Origin: Diaminobutyricibacter sp. McL0608
Lineage (GTDB): Bacteria > Actinomycetota > Actinomycetes > Actinomycetales > Microbacteriaceae
Assembly: GCF_039613825.1 (NCBI RefSeq)
Contig: NZ_CP154826.1
Span: forward strand, 2,480,001 to 2,544,000
Reading direction: 5' to 3'
Length of the DNA stretch: 64,000 nucleotides
The notes under the pieces are model-generated. The model searched no databases, was not told where the DNA came from, and saw nothing but the letters and a program-made list of their open reading frames with translations. Positions 8,665 to 17,261 of the stretch are shown one piece after another. Each line of letters starts with the position of its first letter. Within the stretch, counting starts at the first letter, position 1. The translations under genes and the position numbers were made by a program.

Positions 8665-8705
8665 TCGAACACATGTTTGTTTCAGCGCTGCATCGTGGAT
8701 ACAGT
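8665..8705 (+). promoter_or_regulatory. LexA box and promoter of lexA
   Basis: TCGAACACATGTTTGT at 8665-8680 fits the Gram-positive LexA consensus CGAAC-N4-GTTYG exactly. It overlaps a -35 candidate TTGTTT at 8677-8682, which is 17 bases before a -10 candidate TACAGT at 8700-8705. This gives autorepression of lexA and leaves about 95 bases of leader before the GTG. Confidence 0.75.
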
Positions 8706-8802
8706 TTCGATTGTCTGGAGTTCACTCAACCAGGCACCACCGACATTCGTTCCAGAGCACGTCCCGGAACGGACGCGGAGGCGGTCACGAAGGGACGGGG
8801 AA

Positions 8803-9492
8803 GTGACGAACGACACTGGAGCAGGGCGCGAACGCGGCGGGACCCGCCGGCGCAAGAACCTCAGCGAGAAGCAGCTCGCCATCCTCGACGTGATCGCGCG
8901 CTCCGTCAGCCAGCGCGGCTATCCGCCGAGCATGCGGGAGATCGGCGACGCCGTCGGGCTCTCGTCGCTGTCGAGCGTGACGCACCAGCTGAACCAGCTC
9001 GAGCTGAGCGGCTACCTCAGGCGCGACCCGAACCGGCCACGCGCACTCGAGATCCTGATCGACGTCCCCTCCACCGCATCCGAAAGCCTCGACTACGAGA
9101 ACCAGACCCCGGTCGGCGACGCCCGGATGGTCCCGCTGGTCGGACGCATCGCCGCCGGCGTGCCCATCACGGCCGACCAGCAGGTCGAAGAAGTCTTCCC
9201 CCTCCCCCGCCAGCTCGTCGGCAACGGAGACCTCTTCATGCTGAAAGTCGTCGGCGAGTCGATGATCGATGCGGCGATCTGCGACGGCGACTGGGTGGTC
9301 GTCCGGCAGCAGAAGACGGCGGAGAACGGTGACATCGTCGCCGCCATGCTCGACAGCGAGGCCACGGTCAAGGTCTTCCGCCAGCGCGACGGCCACACCT
9401 GGCTGCTCCCCCGCAACTCGAACTTCGAGCCGATCCTCGGCGACTTCGCCGAGGTACTCGGCAAGGTGGTGGCGGTCCTCCGCGCGGTCTGA
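8803..9492 (+). CDS. lexA: SOS repressor LexA
   Basis: LexA represses damage-response genes and cuts itself when RecA filaments form. The 229-residue product has an N-terminal winged helix (about 18-84, including [17 protein letters not shown]) and a C-terminal self-cleaving domain. The cleavage pair is Ala118-Gly119 in GRIAAGVPI, with catalytic Ser153 in GESMIDA and Lys190 in ATVKVF. I start it at GTG 8803, which has GGGACGGGG close upstream; the open frame extends further back but without family similarity and across the operator. It is divergent from the LysM gene and convergent with the response regulator gene. Confidence 0.97.
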   Translation: MTNDTGAGRERGGTRRRKNLSEKQLAILDVIARSVSQRGYPPSMREIGDAVGLSSLSSVTHQLNQLELSGYLRRDPNRPRALEILIDVPSTASESLDYENQTPVGDARMVPLVGRIAAGVPITADQQVEEVFPLPRQLVGNGDLFMLKVVGESMIDAAICDGDWVVVRQQKTAENGDIVAAMLDSEATVKVFRQRDGHTWLLPRNSNFEPILGDFAEVLGKVVAVLRAV

Positions 9493-9521
9493 GCATCACC
9501 GCCCCGCGTCAGGAGCCGTCG

Positions 9522-10187
9522 TCAGGGCCCCGGCGCGGACACGATGCCGGAGTCGTAGGCGAAGACCACGACCTGCGCCCGATCACGTGCGTCCAGCTTC
9601 GCCATCGCGCGCGACACGTGGGTCTTCGCCGTCGCCGGACTGATGTACAGGCGTTCGCCGATCTCCGCATTGCTGAGACCCACCGCGACCAGCGCGACGA
9701 TCTCGCGCTCCCGGTCGGTCAGGAGCCCGAGCTTCTCGTCGACGGCCGCATCCCGCCGCGGCAGGGTGGCGAAGCGCTCGATCAACCTGCGTGTGACACT
9801 CGGCGCGAGCAGGGACTCGCCTGAGGCGACCACTCGCACTGCCCGCCGGAGGTCGTCCGGTTCCAGGTCCTTGAGAAGGAAGCCGCTCGCGCCCGCACGC
9901 AGCGCCTCGAACACCGTGGCGTCCAGCTCGTACGTCGTGACCACCAGAACCCGCGTGCCCGGGAGCGACGCGTCGGCGATCACAGAGGCCGTCGCTGCGA
10001 TCCCGTCGAGGCGCGGCATCCGCACATCCATCACGATCACGTCCGGACGCATCCGGCGTGCCAGCTCCACCGCCTCGATGCCGTCCGCGGCCTCTCCGAC
10101 GACCTCGATGTCGTCGGAACGCTCGAGGATCGCGCGGAACCCCTCGCGGATGAGCGCCTGGTCGTCGGCCAGGACGACGCGGATCAC
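9522..10187 (-). CDS. NarL/LuxR-type response regulator
   Basis: The 221-residue regulator has a receiver domain with the acidic pocket LADDQ near the N-terminus and phosphoacceptor Asp54 in VIVMDVRMPRLDG, then a LuxR helix-turn-helix at about 150-215 (LTDREREIVALVAVGLSNAEI). Its GTG start overlaps the kinase stop by four bases (10184-10187), so the two form a two-component system. The adjoining ABC exporter genes on the same strand are the likely output, perhaps with autoregulation. Confidence 0.93.
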   Translation of the reverse strand: MIRVVLADDQALIREGFRAILERSDDIEVVGEAADGIEAVELARRMRPDVIVMDVRMPRLDGIAATASVIADASLPGTRVLVVTTYELDATVFEALRAGASGFLLKDLEPDDLRRAVRVVASGESLLAPSVTRRLIERFATLPRRDAAVDEKLGLLTDREREIVALVAVGLSNAEIGERLYISPATAKTHVSRAMAKLDARDRAQVVVFAYDSGIVSAPGP

Positions 10188-11389
10188 GCCGGCTCCTCGA
10201 TCGGCAGCACTGCGGACACGAGGAAGCCGCCGGCCCGCGACGTGCCGGTTTCGAGCGTTCCGCCGACCGAGTGGGCGCGCTCGCGCATCCCGACCAGCCC
10301 GAGCCCGCGGCCGTCGCCGCCCGCAGGCGCGCCGCGGCCGTTGTCCTCCACCGTCACGAGCAGCGCGCGCGTGTCGAGGTCTGCGCGCACCGTCACCCAC
10401 ACTGTGCTCGCCGCTGCGTGACGCACGACGTTCGTGACGGCCTCTTGGACGATACGGAAGGCGGTCAGCTCGACGAACGGTGTGATCTCCGCGCCATCGA
10501 CGGAGATCCGCGACTCGACCGTCAGGCCCGACGCCTCGAGTTCCGCCAGGAGGTCGGGAAGCCTGTCCAGTCCGGGCTGCGGAGCGGTCTCGGCACCGGG
10601 CGCAGGATCGCGACGGAGCAGTTCGAGAGTGCGGCGCAGCTCCGGAATCGCCTGGCGCGACAGCCCGCGCACCTTCATCATCGCCGTGCGGGCCGCATCC
10701 GGATGGTCGTCGAACGCGTCGAGGGCGACTCCGGCCTGCACCGAGATAACCGAGATGGTGTGCGCCAGCACGTCGTGGAGCTCGCGCGCCATCCCGAGGC
10801 GTTCGTCGGTCAGCTCCTCGCGCATCCGCGCCTCCGCCTCGCTCGCGGCGGCGGCCACGCTCAGCTCGTTGTTGCGTCGAACCTGCGCGGCCGTCGCGCC
10901 CAGCACCACCATGACCGCCATTCCGAGGGCAGGACCGGTGATGGCGAACGAAAGCCAGGGCACCGGCTCGGGGGGAAGGGACGGGATGATCATCCACGCG
11001 ACGATGAAACCGGACGCCATGAGGATCGAGCGCCAGGTCGATCGTCCGTAGGCGCCGATCGCATATGACGTCGCGAACAGCACGAGGGCGGGTGACGCGC
11101 CCGGGTAGCCGGCGAAATGATAGACGGCGACCGCGGCGATCACGATGAAGGAGACCAGAACCGGATGCGTGCGCCGCCAGACCAGCGGCGCGCACGCGGC
11201 GAAGCCGAGCAGGTAGGCGCCGGCGGGAAACGCCTCGATCGCCGGGAAGGTCGTCGGGGAGGCGTAGGCCAGTTCGGCGTAGATCCCGGCCTCGACGATC
11301 ACGAGCACCACCACCGCGATCAGCAGGTCGATCTGGAACGCGGTGATGCGGTGTCCGCTGCGGGTCGCCACCGCCGGGCTCGTCACCAT
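10184..11389 (-). CDS. Sensor histidine kinase, HisKA_3 type
   Basis: The 401-residue kinase has five or six membrane segments in the first 165 residues with almost no external domain, so it probably senses the membrane itself or a partner protein. The phosphorylated histidine is His205 in MARELHDVLAHTISVI. The ATP-binding domain ends with DNGRGAP and GRGLGLVGMRERA. This build is common for kinases paired with drug or lipid-stress ABC exporters. Its start is one base away from the permease stop, so the four genes 13084-9522 read as one operon. Confidence 0.92.
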   Translation of the reverse strand: MVTSPAVATRSGHRITAFQIDLLIAVVVLVIVEAGIYAELAYASPTTFPAIEAFPAGAYLLGFAACAPLVWRRTHPVLVSFIVIAAVAVYHFAGYPGASPALVLFATSYAIGAYGRSTWRSILMASGFIVAWMIIPSLPPEPVPWLSFAITGPALGMAVMVVLGATAAQVRRNNELSVAAAASEAEARMREELTDERLGMARELHDVLAHTISVISVQAGVALDAFDDHPDAARTAMMKVRGLSRQAIPELRRTLELLRRDPAPGAETAPQPGLDRLPDLLAELEASGLTVESRISVDGAEITPFVELTAFRIVQEAVTNVVRHAAASTVWVTVRADLDTRALLVTVEDNGRGAPAGGDGRGLGLVGMRERAHSVGGTLETGTSRAGGFLVSAVLPIEEPA

Positions 11390-11390
11390 G

Positions 11391-12155
11391 TCAGCCTATC
11401 GGGGGCTGCGGACGAAGCCGCAGCAGACGTGGGCGACGGTAGGCCAGGAAAGCGACACCGGACAGAGCCGCGGTCCACGCGACCAGGATGGCGATGGTGG
11501 TGGGATCGGGGACGCTCCCGCCCGCGATCTCCCAGCCGAGGTTCGCGAGCCGGTAGGTCGGCATCCACAGCGCCAGGTCGCTCATCCCCGACGGAAGGAC
11601 AGCCGGAGGAACCCACAAGCCGCCGAGCGCCGACATCGCCATGTAGAGCCCGTAGCTGAGCGGGTAGGCGAGATCGGAGCCGACGAGGAAGCCGATGGCG
11701 ATCCCGAGGGCCGCGAAAGTCGTGCTTCCGAGCCACAGGGCGGCGACCAGGGCGACCCATTGCCCGATCGACAGCGAGACCCCCTTCGCTACGGCCGCCG
11801 TCACGCAGACCAGCACGATCGCAGGCAGTGCGGTCAGGACGCTCGCGAAGACTTTCGACCCGAGTACGGTCGCGCCGGAGATCGGCATGGATCGCAGCTG
11901 CTGCAGCCATTCGGTCTGGCGCTCCTCAGCGATCCGAGGGCCAGTCGTGGACAGGACCGCCCAGATCGCGCCGTATGCGGCCATGGCGACCATGATCTCG
12001 ACCGTGCCAGGGAGCTCGCCGGGCGGGGTCGGACCGCCGCCGAACAACGTCGCGAACAAGAGGTAGAAGCCGATCGGCGCGGCGACGGCCAGTGCGAGGT
12101 ATTTGGGGTCGCGCAGCATGCGGAGCGTCTCCAGCCGGAGAAGGGAGCGGGTCAT
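11391..12155 (-). CDS. ABC-2 type transporter permease
   Basis: The 254-residue protein has about six membrane segments (first at about 16-38, last near 220-240) and the ABC-2 fold of drug or polysaccharide exporters. The charged loop AEERQTEWLQQLRSMPISGATVLGSK between the second and third helices is typical of this group and contacts the ATPase. ATG 12155 overlaps the ATPase stop by four bases and has AGGAGG upstream. The substrate is unknown. Confidence 0.9.
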   Translation of the reverse strand: MTRSLLRLETLRMLRDPKYLALAVAAPIGFYLLFATLFGGGPTPPGELPGTVEIMVAMAAYGAIWAVLSTTGPRIAEERQTEWLQQLRSMPISGATVLGSKVFASVLTALPAIVLVCVTAAVAKGVSLSIGQWVALVAALWLGSTTFAALGIAIGFLVGSDLAYPLSYGLYMAMSALGGLWVPPAVLPSGMSDLALWMPTYRLANLGWEIAGGSVPDPTTIAILVAWTAALSGVAFLAYRRPRLLRLRPQPPIG

Positions 12156-13084
12156 GATTGAGCCTCCTGGGTGAGGGTGAGAAAGGATTCGTCGAGGCTG
12201 GGCGGGCTCACCTCGAGGGACTTCCACCCGAGACTGCAGGCCGCCAGCGCTCGCACGGTCGAGTCGGCGTCGGTGGTGCGGATCGCGAATCGTCCCCCCG
12301 CGCGTGCGACGTCGACGACCCCGGGCAGGCTGCCGAGCAGCCCGTCCTGACCGTCGGCTGCCGGCTCCGGCACCGTGACGCGCACCATGGTCGTCCCTGT
12401 GCGTCGACGGATCTCGTCGGGTCGGCCGTCGCCGACGATCCGGCCGTTCGCGAGCACCACGACCCTGGTGGCGTTCTCATCCACTTCGTCGAGGTAATGC
12501 GTTGCGAAGACGAGAGTCCGTCCGGTCGCGGCAAAGGCGCGCATCGCCTCCCAGAACTCGGAACGCGCCTGGACGTCGAGTGCACGAGTGGGTTCGTCGA
12601 GAATGAGGATCTCGGGGTCGGCGACCACGGCGATCGCGAACCGGAGGCGCTGGGCCTGGCCGCCAGAGAGGCGGTCGACGCGACGACGCTCGAGACCCAC
12701 GAGACCGGCGAGCTCGATGGCTCGCCCGACGGCGAGTGGCCGAGGGTAGATTCCGGCGCTGAAGCCGACCAGTTCGGCGACGCTCACTCCGGCCATGAAG
12801 CCGGTGTCCTGCAGCATGGCCGCGATGGCACCCCGGGCTACGGCCGCGCGGGGCGTCGAGCCGGCCACGCTGATCCGCCCGCGATCGGCGGCGACGAGGC
12901 CGACCATCATCCCGATGGTCGTGCTCTTGCCCGCCCCGTTGGGGCCGAGCAGCGCGACGGATTCGCCCCGCGTGAAGTCGAGGTCGAGCGAGCGGATCGC
13001 CTCGACACCGCCATAACTCTTGGATACGCCGTCGAGACGGATCGCCACATCCGGAGGCGTCGGGAAGGAGATCGGATCGTTCAT
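12152..13084 (-). CDS. ABC transporter ATP-binding protein
   Basis: This 310-residue ATPase energises the adjoining permease. It has Walker A GPNGAGKST at 47-55, the signature LSGGQ at 139-143 and Walker B ILILDEPT around 159-166. A C-terminal extension of about 80 residues after the nucleotide-binding domain is typical of DrrA-like exporters. It is the first gene of the operon ATPase-permease-kinase-regulator. Confidence 0.93.
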   Translation of the reverse strand: MNDPISFPTPPDVAIRLDGVSKSYGGVEAIRSLDLDFTRGESVALLGPNGAGKSTTIGMMVGLVAADRGRISVAGSTPRAAVARGAIAAMLQDTGFMAGVSVAELVGFSAGIYPRPLAVGRAIELAGLVGLERRRVDRLSGGQAQRLRFAIAVVADPEILILDEPTRALDVQARSEFWEAMRAFAATGRTLVFATHYLDEVDENATRVVVLANGRIVGDGRPDEIRRRTGTTMVRVTVPEPAADGQDGLLGSLPGVVDVARAGGRFAIRTTDADSTVRALAACSLGWKSLEVSPPSLDESFLTLTQEAQS

Positions 13085-13174
13085 GGCCCGATCCTGGCGT
13101 GAATGACGAGCGATCGCGTCCTCCGGCTGGATCGGCCGGCATAACGCAGCGGGAGTATTTCCCGCGGGCCCGGA

Positions 13175-13525
13175 CTACGCCCAGCCGAGCTCGTGGAGGC
13201 GAGCGTCCGAGAGCCCGAAATAGTGGCCGATCTCATGCGCGAGAGTGACCCGCACCCGCCTGCGGAGCTCGTCGAGATCGGCGCTGCGCTCCTGGATGTT
13301 GTTCTTGAACAGGGTGATGCGATCGGGCAATTCGCCGTAGCCGTACACGCCGCGACGCGTCAACGGGTGTCCCGTGTACAGGCCGTAGAGCCGGGGATAC
13401 TCTCCGCTCGGCTGGTTGTCGATCAGGATCGCGACATTGTCCAGCTGCCCGAACCAGTCGTCGGGAATGGCGTCGTACTCTTCGGTGACGATGCGTTCGA
13501 ACTCATCGTCGGAGATCTCGACCAT
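13175..13525 (-). CDS. Small zincin-like metallopeptidase family protein
   Basis: The 116-residue protein belongs to the possible zinc metallopeptidase family formerly called DUF1025. His97, Glu98 and His101 form HEIGH, and Asp107 in GLSDARLHELGW may be the third zinc ligand. There is no signal peptide, so any activity is in the cytosol. Proteolytic activity for this family is mostly inferred from structure. It lies between metE and the ABC operon on the minus strand and has its own upstream gap filled by a palindromic repeat. Confidence 0.85.
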   Translation of the reverse strand: MVEISDDEFERIVTEEYDAIPDDWFGQLDNVAILIDNQPSGEYPRLYGLYTGHPLTRRGVYGYGELPDRITLFKNNIQERSADLDELRRRVRVTLAHEIGHYFGLSDARLHELGWA

Positions 13526-13566
13526 GCAGCAATCCTGTCACCGCGGACGCCGGCGAAGGAGAAACG

Positions 13567-13649
13567 GGCGCACAGGTTCGCTCCCGGCGCACAGGTTCGC
13601 TCCCGGCGCACAGGTTGCAACCTGTGCGCCGGTTCAGAACCTGTGCGCC
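13567..13649. repeat. Nested direct and inverted repeats of GGCGCACAGGTT
   Basis: A 19-base unit (GGCGCACAGGTTCGCTCCC) is repeated exactly at 13567-13585 and 13586-13604. It is followed by a perfect 26-base palindrome at 13605-13630, made of GGCGCACAGGTTG and its reverse complement, then one more inverted copy at 13631-13649. In all there are three forward and two reverse copies of the core. The block lies 17 nt after the metE stop and about 42 nt before the metallopeptidase start. It could act as a terminator for metE or as a protein-binding array. Confidence 0.9.
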
Positions 13650-13666
13650 CGACCGACCGTCCGCGA

Positions 13667-16018
13667 CTAGGCGGGAACGCCCGCCTTCTCCCGGACGACC
13701 CGTGTCGCCTCGAGGATGTTCTTCAGCGACGCCACCGTCTCGTCGTAGCCCCTGGTCTTCAGCCCGCAGTCCGGGTTCACCCAGAGCTGGCGGCCGGGGA
13801 TGGCGGCGAGCGCTGTCTCCAGCAGCTCGGTCACCTCGGCGACGCTCGGCACACGCGGCGAGTGGATGTCGTAGACGCCCGGGCCGATCCCGTGGTCGAA
13901 TCCGCTGGTCTGGATGTCGTGGACGACCTCCATGCGCGAGCGGGCCGCCTCGATACTCGTGACATCGGCGTCGAGGTTGCGGATCGCATCGATGACGACG
14001 CCGAACTCCGAATAGCAGAGGTGGGTATGGATCTGCGTCTCGTCGCGCACACCCGCAGTGGCGAGGCGGAACGATCCGACCGACCAGTCGAGGTAGTCGG
14101 CGTGGGCGGCACGCTTGAGCGGAAGCAGCTCGCGGAGTGCTGGCTCGTCCACCTGCACGATACGGATTCCGGATGCCTCCAGGTCGCCGATCTCATCGCG
14201 GAGCGCCAGCGCGACCTGGCGCGCGGTCTCGCCGAGCGGCTGGTCGTCGCGCACGAACGACCACGCGAGGATCGTGACAGGGCCGGTGAGCATCCCTTTC
14301 ACGGGCTTCTGGGTGAGGCTCTGCGTGTAGGTCGACCAGTCCACCGTGATCGGCTTCGGCCGCGAGACGTCGCCCCACAGAATCGACGGACGGGTGCAGC
14401 GGCTGCCGTACGACTGCACCCAGCCGTTCTGCGTGACGGCGAAACCGTCGAGGTTCTCGGCGAAGTACTGCACCATGTCGTTGCGCTCGGGCTCGCCGTG
14501 CACGACGACGTCGATGCCGATCTCCTCTTGGAGGTCGACGACGCGCTTGATCTCGTCGCGCATGAGACCCAGGTATTCGGCTTCGCTGATCAGGCCCTTC
14601 GCGAGCTGCGCACGGGCCCGGCGGATGTCGCCCGTCTGCGGGAACGACCCGATCGTGGTGGTCGGCAGGAACGGCAGGCCGAGCGCCTCCTCCTGGGCTG
14701 CCAGACGATCGCTGTACTCGCCGCGTGAGAAGTCGGCCTCAGTGAGGCCGGCCGTACGGGCGCGGACGGCGGCATCGCGCACGCCGGGCGCCGACCGGCG
14801 GTCGGCAAGCGCGTCGGATGCGGCGCGCAACGCATCCTGCACCGCTTCGTGGCCGTCGAGAAGGCCTGTTGCGAGTGTCGCGACCTGTCCGACCTTCTGG
14901 TCCGCGAACGCGAGCCACGACGTCAGCTGCTCGGACAGTGCCGGCTCGTCGTCGACGTCATGGGGCACGTGGAGCAGCGAGGTCGAGGTGGAGACCGCCA
15001 CGTCCGGTGAGATCGACAGCAGGGAGGTGAGCTTTCCGAAGGCGGCCTCGAGGTCGCCGCGCCAGATGTTGTGGCCGTCGATCACGCCGCCGACCACGGT
15101 CTTGCCGGCGAGGGCGGCTGTGGTGGCCGCGTCGAGCCCGGACGGGACCGTTCCTCGCACGAGGTCGAGCCCGATCGCTTCGACAGGGGACGCCGCGAGG
15201 ACCGGAAGGGCGTCGTCCAGGCTTCCGTACGGCGCCGCGACGAAGATTGCGGGGCGATCCGCTTCGGCGCCGAGCGTCGCATAGGCGGAGCGCACGGCTT
15301 CGAGCACCTCGGAACGCGCATCCTCGATGCTCTCGCTCACGAGGGCAGGCTCGTCGAGCTGCACCCACGGTGCTCCCACGGCAGCGAGCCGCGCGAGAAG
15401 CTCCTGGTAGACGGGGAGCACGTCGGCGAGACGGGTGAGGGGGCGGAAACCATCGGGGGCTTCGTCGCTCGGCTTGCTGAGGGCGAGGAACGTCACGGGG
15501 CCGACGATGACCGGCCGGGTCACGAATCCTGCCGCCTTGGCCTCCTCGAACTCACGCACGATACGGTCGGAGGCGAGTGCGAACGACGTCTCGGGACCGA
15601 TCTCCGGCACCAGGTAGTGGTAGTTCGAGTCGAACCACTTCGTCATCTCGAGAGGTGCGTTCTCGCCCTCTCCGCGAGCGATGGTGAAGTAGCCGGCGAG
15701 GTCGACGTGACCGGCAGCATCCGCGAGGCCGGCGAAGCGTGAAGGCAGCGCGCCGAGCGTCACAGCAGCGTCGAGCACCTGGTCGTAGTAGCTGAAGCTC
15801 TCGGGAATCGAAGCATCGTCGCGCCCGAGACCGAGCCCGGCCAGCCGTTCGCGCGTGACGGAACGGAGTTCAGCGGCCTGCGCTTCGAGCTCCTCCGCGG
15901 CGATGGAGCCCGCCCAGAAGGCCTCGACGGCCTTCTTCAGTTCACGGCGGCGGCCGATACGCGGATAGCCGAGGATCGTCCCCGTCGGAAAGGCGGCGCG
16001 AGTCGTGGTGTCGGTCAT
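13667..16018 (-). CDS. metE: Cobalamin-independent methionine synthase
   Basis: MetE moves a methyl group from methyltetrahydropteroyl-triglutamate to homocysteine. The 783-residue protein has the usual length and two-barrel layout. Zinc ligands are His666, Cys668, Glu690 and Cys751, spaced exactly as in E. coli MetE (641, 643, 665, 726). The start at ATG 16018 gives the conserved [19 protein letters not shown] opening and has GAAAGAGAG upstream. It follows metF by 28 nt on the same strand, so MetF supplies its methyl donor from the same transcript. I see no cobalamin riboswitch before either gene. Confidence 0.97.
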   Translation of the reverse strand: MTDTTTRAAFPTGTILGYPRIGRRRELKKAVEAFWAGSIAAEELEAQAAELRSVTRERLAGLGLGRDDASIPESFSYYDQVLDAAVTLGALPSRFAGLADAAGHVDLAGYFTIARGEGENAPLEMTKWFDSNYHYLVPEIGPETSFALASDRIVREFEEAKAAGFVTRPVIVGPVTFLALSKPSDEAPDGFRPLTRLADVLPVYQELLARLAAVGAPWVQLDEPALVSESIEDARSEVLEAVRSAYATLGAEADRPAIFVAAPYGSLDDALPVLAASPVEAIGLDLVRGTVPSGLDAATTAALAGKTVVGGVIDGHNIWRGDLEAAFGKLTSLLSISPDVAVSTSTSLLHVPHDVDDEPALSEQLTSWLAFADQKVGQVATLATGLLDGHEAVQDALRAASDALADRRSAPGVRDAAVRARTAGLTEADFSRGEYSDRLAAQEEALGLPFLPTTTIGSFPQTGDIRRARAQLAKGLISEAEYLGLMRDEIKRVVDLQEEIGIDVVVHGEPERNDMVQYFAENLDGFAVTQNGWVQSYGSRCTRPSILWGDVSRPKPITVDWSTYTQSLTQKPVKGMLTGPVTILAWSFVRDDQPLGETARQVALALRDEIGDLEASGIRIVQVDEPALRELLPLKRAAHADYLDWSVGSFRLATAGVRDETQIHTHLCYSEFGVVIDAIRNLDADVTSIEAARSRMEVVHDIQTSGFDHGIGPGVYDIHSPRVPSVAEVTELLETALAAIPGRQLWVNPDCGLKTRGYDETVASLKNILEATRVVREKAGVPA

Positions 16019-16046
16019 TCTGTTCTCTCTTTCAGGTGGTGCTGGC

Positions 16047-17024
16047 TCAGGCGGTGGCGTTGTGCAGGAGTCCCGTGCGTTCCAGCACGGACAGGACGGC
16101 GTGGTGCTGGTTGAAGGTGTACAGGTGGATGCCCGGGGCACCGCCTGCGACGAGCTGCGAGACCACGCCGCTCGCCCACGCGATGCCGATCTCGCGCTGA
16201 CCTTCCTCGGTCGGTTCGATCTCGAGCTGGATCGCGAGCTCGCTCGGCAGGTCCTCGCCGCTCAGTTCGAGCATCCGCTTCAGTCGCGCGGGGCTGGTGA
16301 CGGGCATGATCCCGGGCAGGATCGGGAACTCGACCCCCGCATCCTTCGCGCGCTGGGCGAAGGAGAGGTAGTCCTCGGGGTGGAAGAAGAGCTGGGTGAT
16401 GCCGAGGTTCGCACCGGCGGCCTGCTTCGCGAGGAGGGTGTCGATGTCCTGGCTCGCCGAGCGCGAGTTGGGGTGCCCGTTGGGGAACGCTGCGACCGCG
16501 ATGCGGACGTGTTCGCGTTCGGTCCGCACCTCGCGCGCTGTCGGGATACCGGGCACGAGGCGCTCCTCGTACGGCACCCGCTCGGCCTGTACCCGGTGGA
16601 TCAGCTGAACCAGTTCGCCGGCACTGTGAAGGTCCCCGAGTCCGGTGTCGCCGTCGCGGGCGTCCGCGGGCGGGTCCCCGCGCACGGCCAGGAAGCTGCG
16701 GACGCCGGCATCGAGGAATTCGCGGATGAGACGGTTCGCCTCGACGTGCGAGGAACCGACGCAGGTCAGGTGCGCCATCGGGCTCACCGTGGTGTTCGAG
16801 AGGATGTAGCGGAGCACATCCAGGGATGACGTGCGCGACGATCCGTTCGCGCCGTACGTCACCGAGATGAACTCGGGGCCGGCGGCAGCAAGCCGGTCGA
16901 TCGTAGCGGGCAGGGCGGCCGCTGCCGCCCCGTTACGGGGCGGATAGAGCTCGAAGGAGAACGGGACGCGGCCCGGACACGGCACGTCGCCGGCGACGGC
17001 CGGTGCAGATCCGTGGTCGTTCAT
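16047..17024 (-). CDS. metF: Methylenetetrahydrofolate reductase
   Basis: MetF reduces 5,10-methylene- to 5-methyl-tetrahydrofolate with FAD, providing the methyl group used by MetE. The 325-residue protein has the family's opening [11 protein letters not shown], the [13 protein letters not shown] strand, AVRGDPP near the middle, and [11 protein letters not shown] followed by [12 protein letters not shown] 17024 is preceded by GGAAG at proper distance. The leader contains a perfect 20-base palindrome 210 nt upstream. Confidence 0.95.
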   Translation of the reverse strand: MNDHGSAPAVAGDVPCPGRVPFSFELYPPRNGAAAAALPATIDRLAAAGPEFISVTYGANGSSRTSSLDVLRYILSNTTVSPMAHLTCVGSSHVEANRLIREFLDAGVRSFLAVRGDPPADARDGDTGLGDLHSAGELVQLIHRVQAERVPYEERLVPGIPTAREVRTEREHVRIAVAAFPNGHPNSRSASQDIDTLLAKQAAGANLGITQLFFHPEDYLSFAQRAKDAGVEFPILPGIMPVTSPARLKRMLELSGEDLPSELAIQLEIEPTEEGQREIGIAWASGVVSQLVAGGAPGIHLYTFNQHHAVLSVLERTGLLHNATA

Positions 17025-17233
17025 CGCATGTCTTCCGTCCAGGTGATGTCGGGATGACCGCATCCACGGGACGGCGGCCGCAGGCTTGCCGCGCACGCCC
17101 CTGGAGGGTCATGAGCCCGAAGGCTTTCGCGGGCGGGTGCCGGGCTCGGCTGTCGCTCCATGCCGCCCAGGAGATCCTGCGCGACAACGATTGATAGGCA
17201 GATTAGCAAGCACCGCAGCGCACCGACAGGCGT

Positions 17234-17253
17234 GTGTCGTCATATGACGACAC
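17234..17253. promoter_or_regulatory. Perfect 20-bp palindrome upstream of metF
   Basis: GTGTCGTCATATGACGACAC reads the same on both strands with no spacer. It lies between the hflX stop (17262) and the metF start (17024). There is no T-run on either side, so it looks like a dimeric repressor site rather than a terminator. The regulator is unknown; it differs from the McbR site known in Corynebacterium. Confidence 0.6.
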
Positions 17254-17261
17254 CGCCCGGA

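Noticed and set aside
17107-17115. GGTCATGAG, reminiscent of the opening of a SAM-IV riboswitch
   Set aside because: It lies on the plus strand, opposite to metF, and the other conserved parts of that riboswitch are missing.
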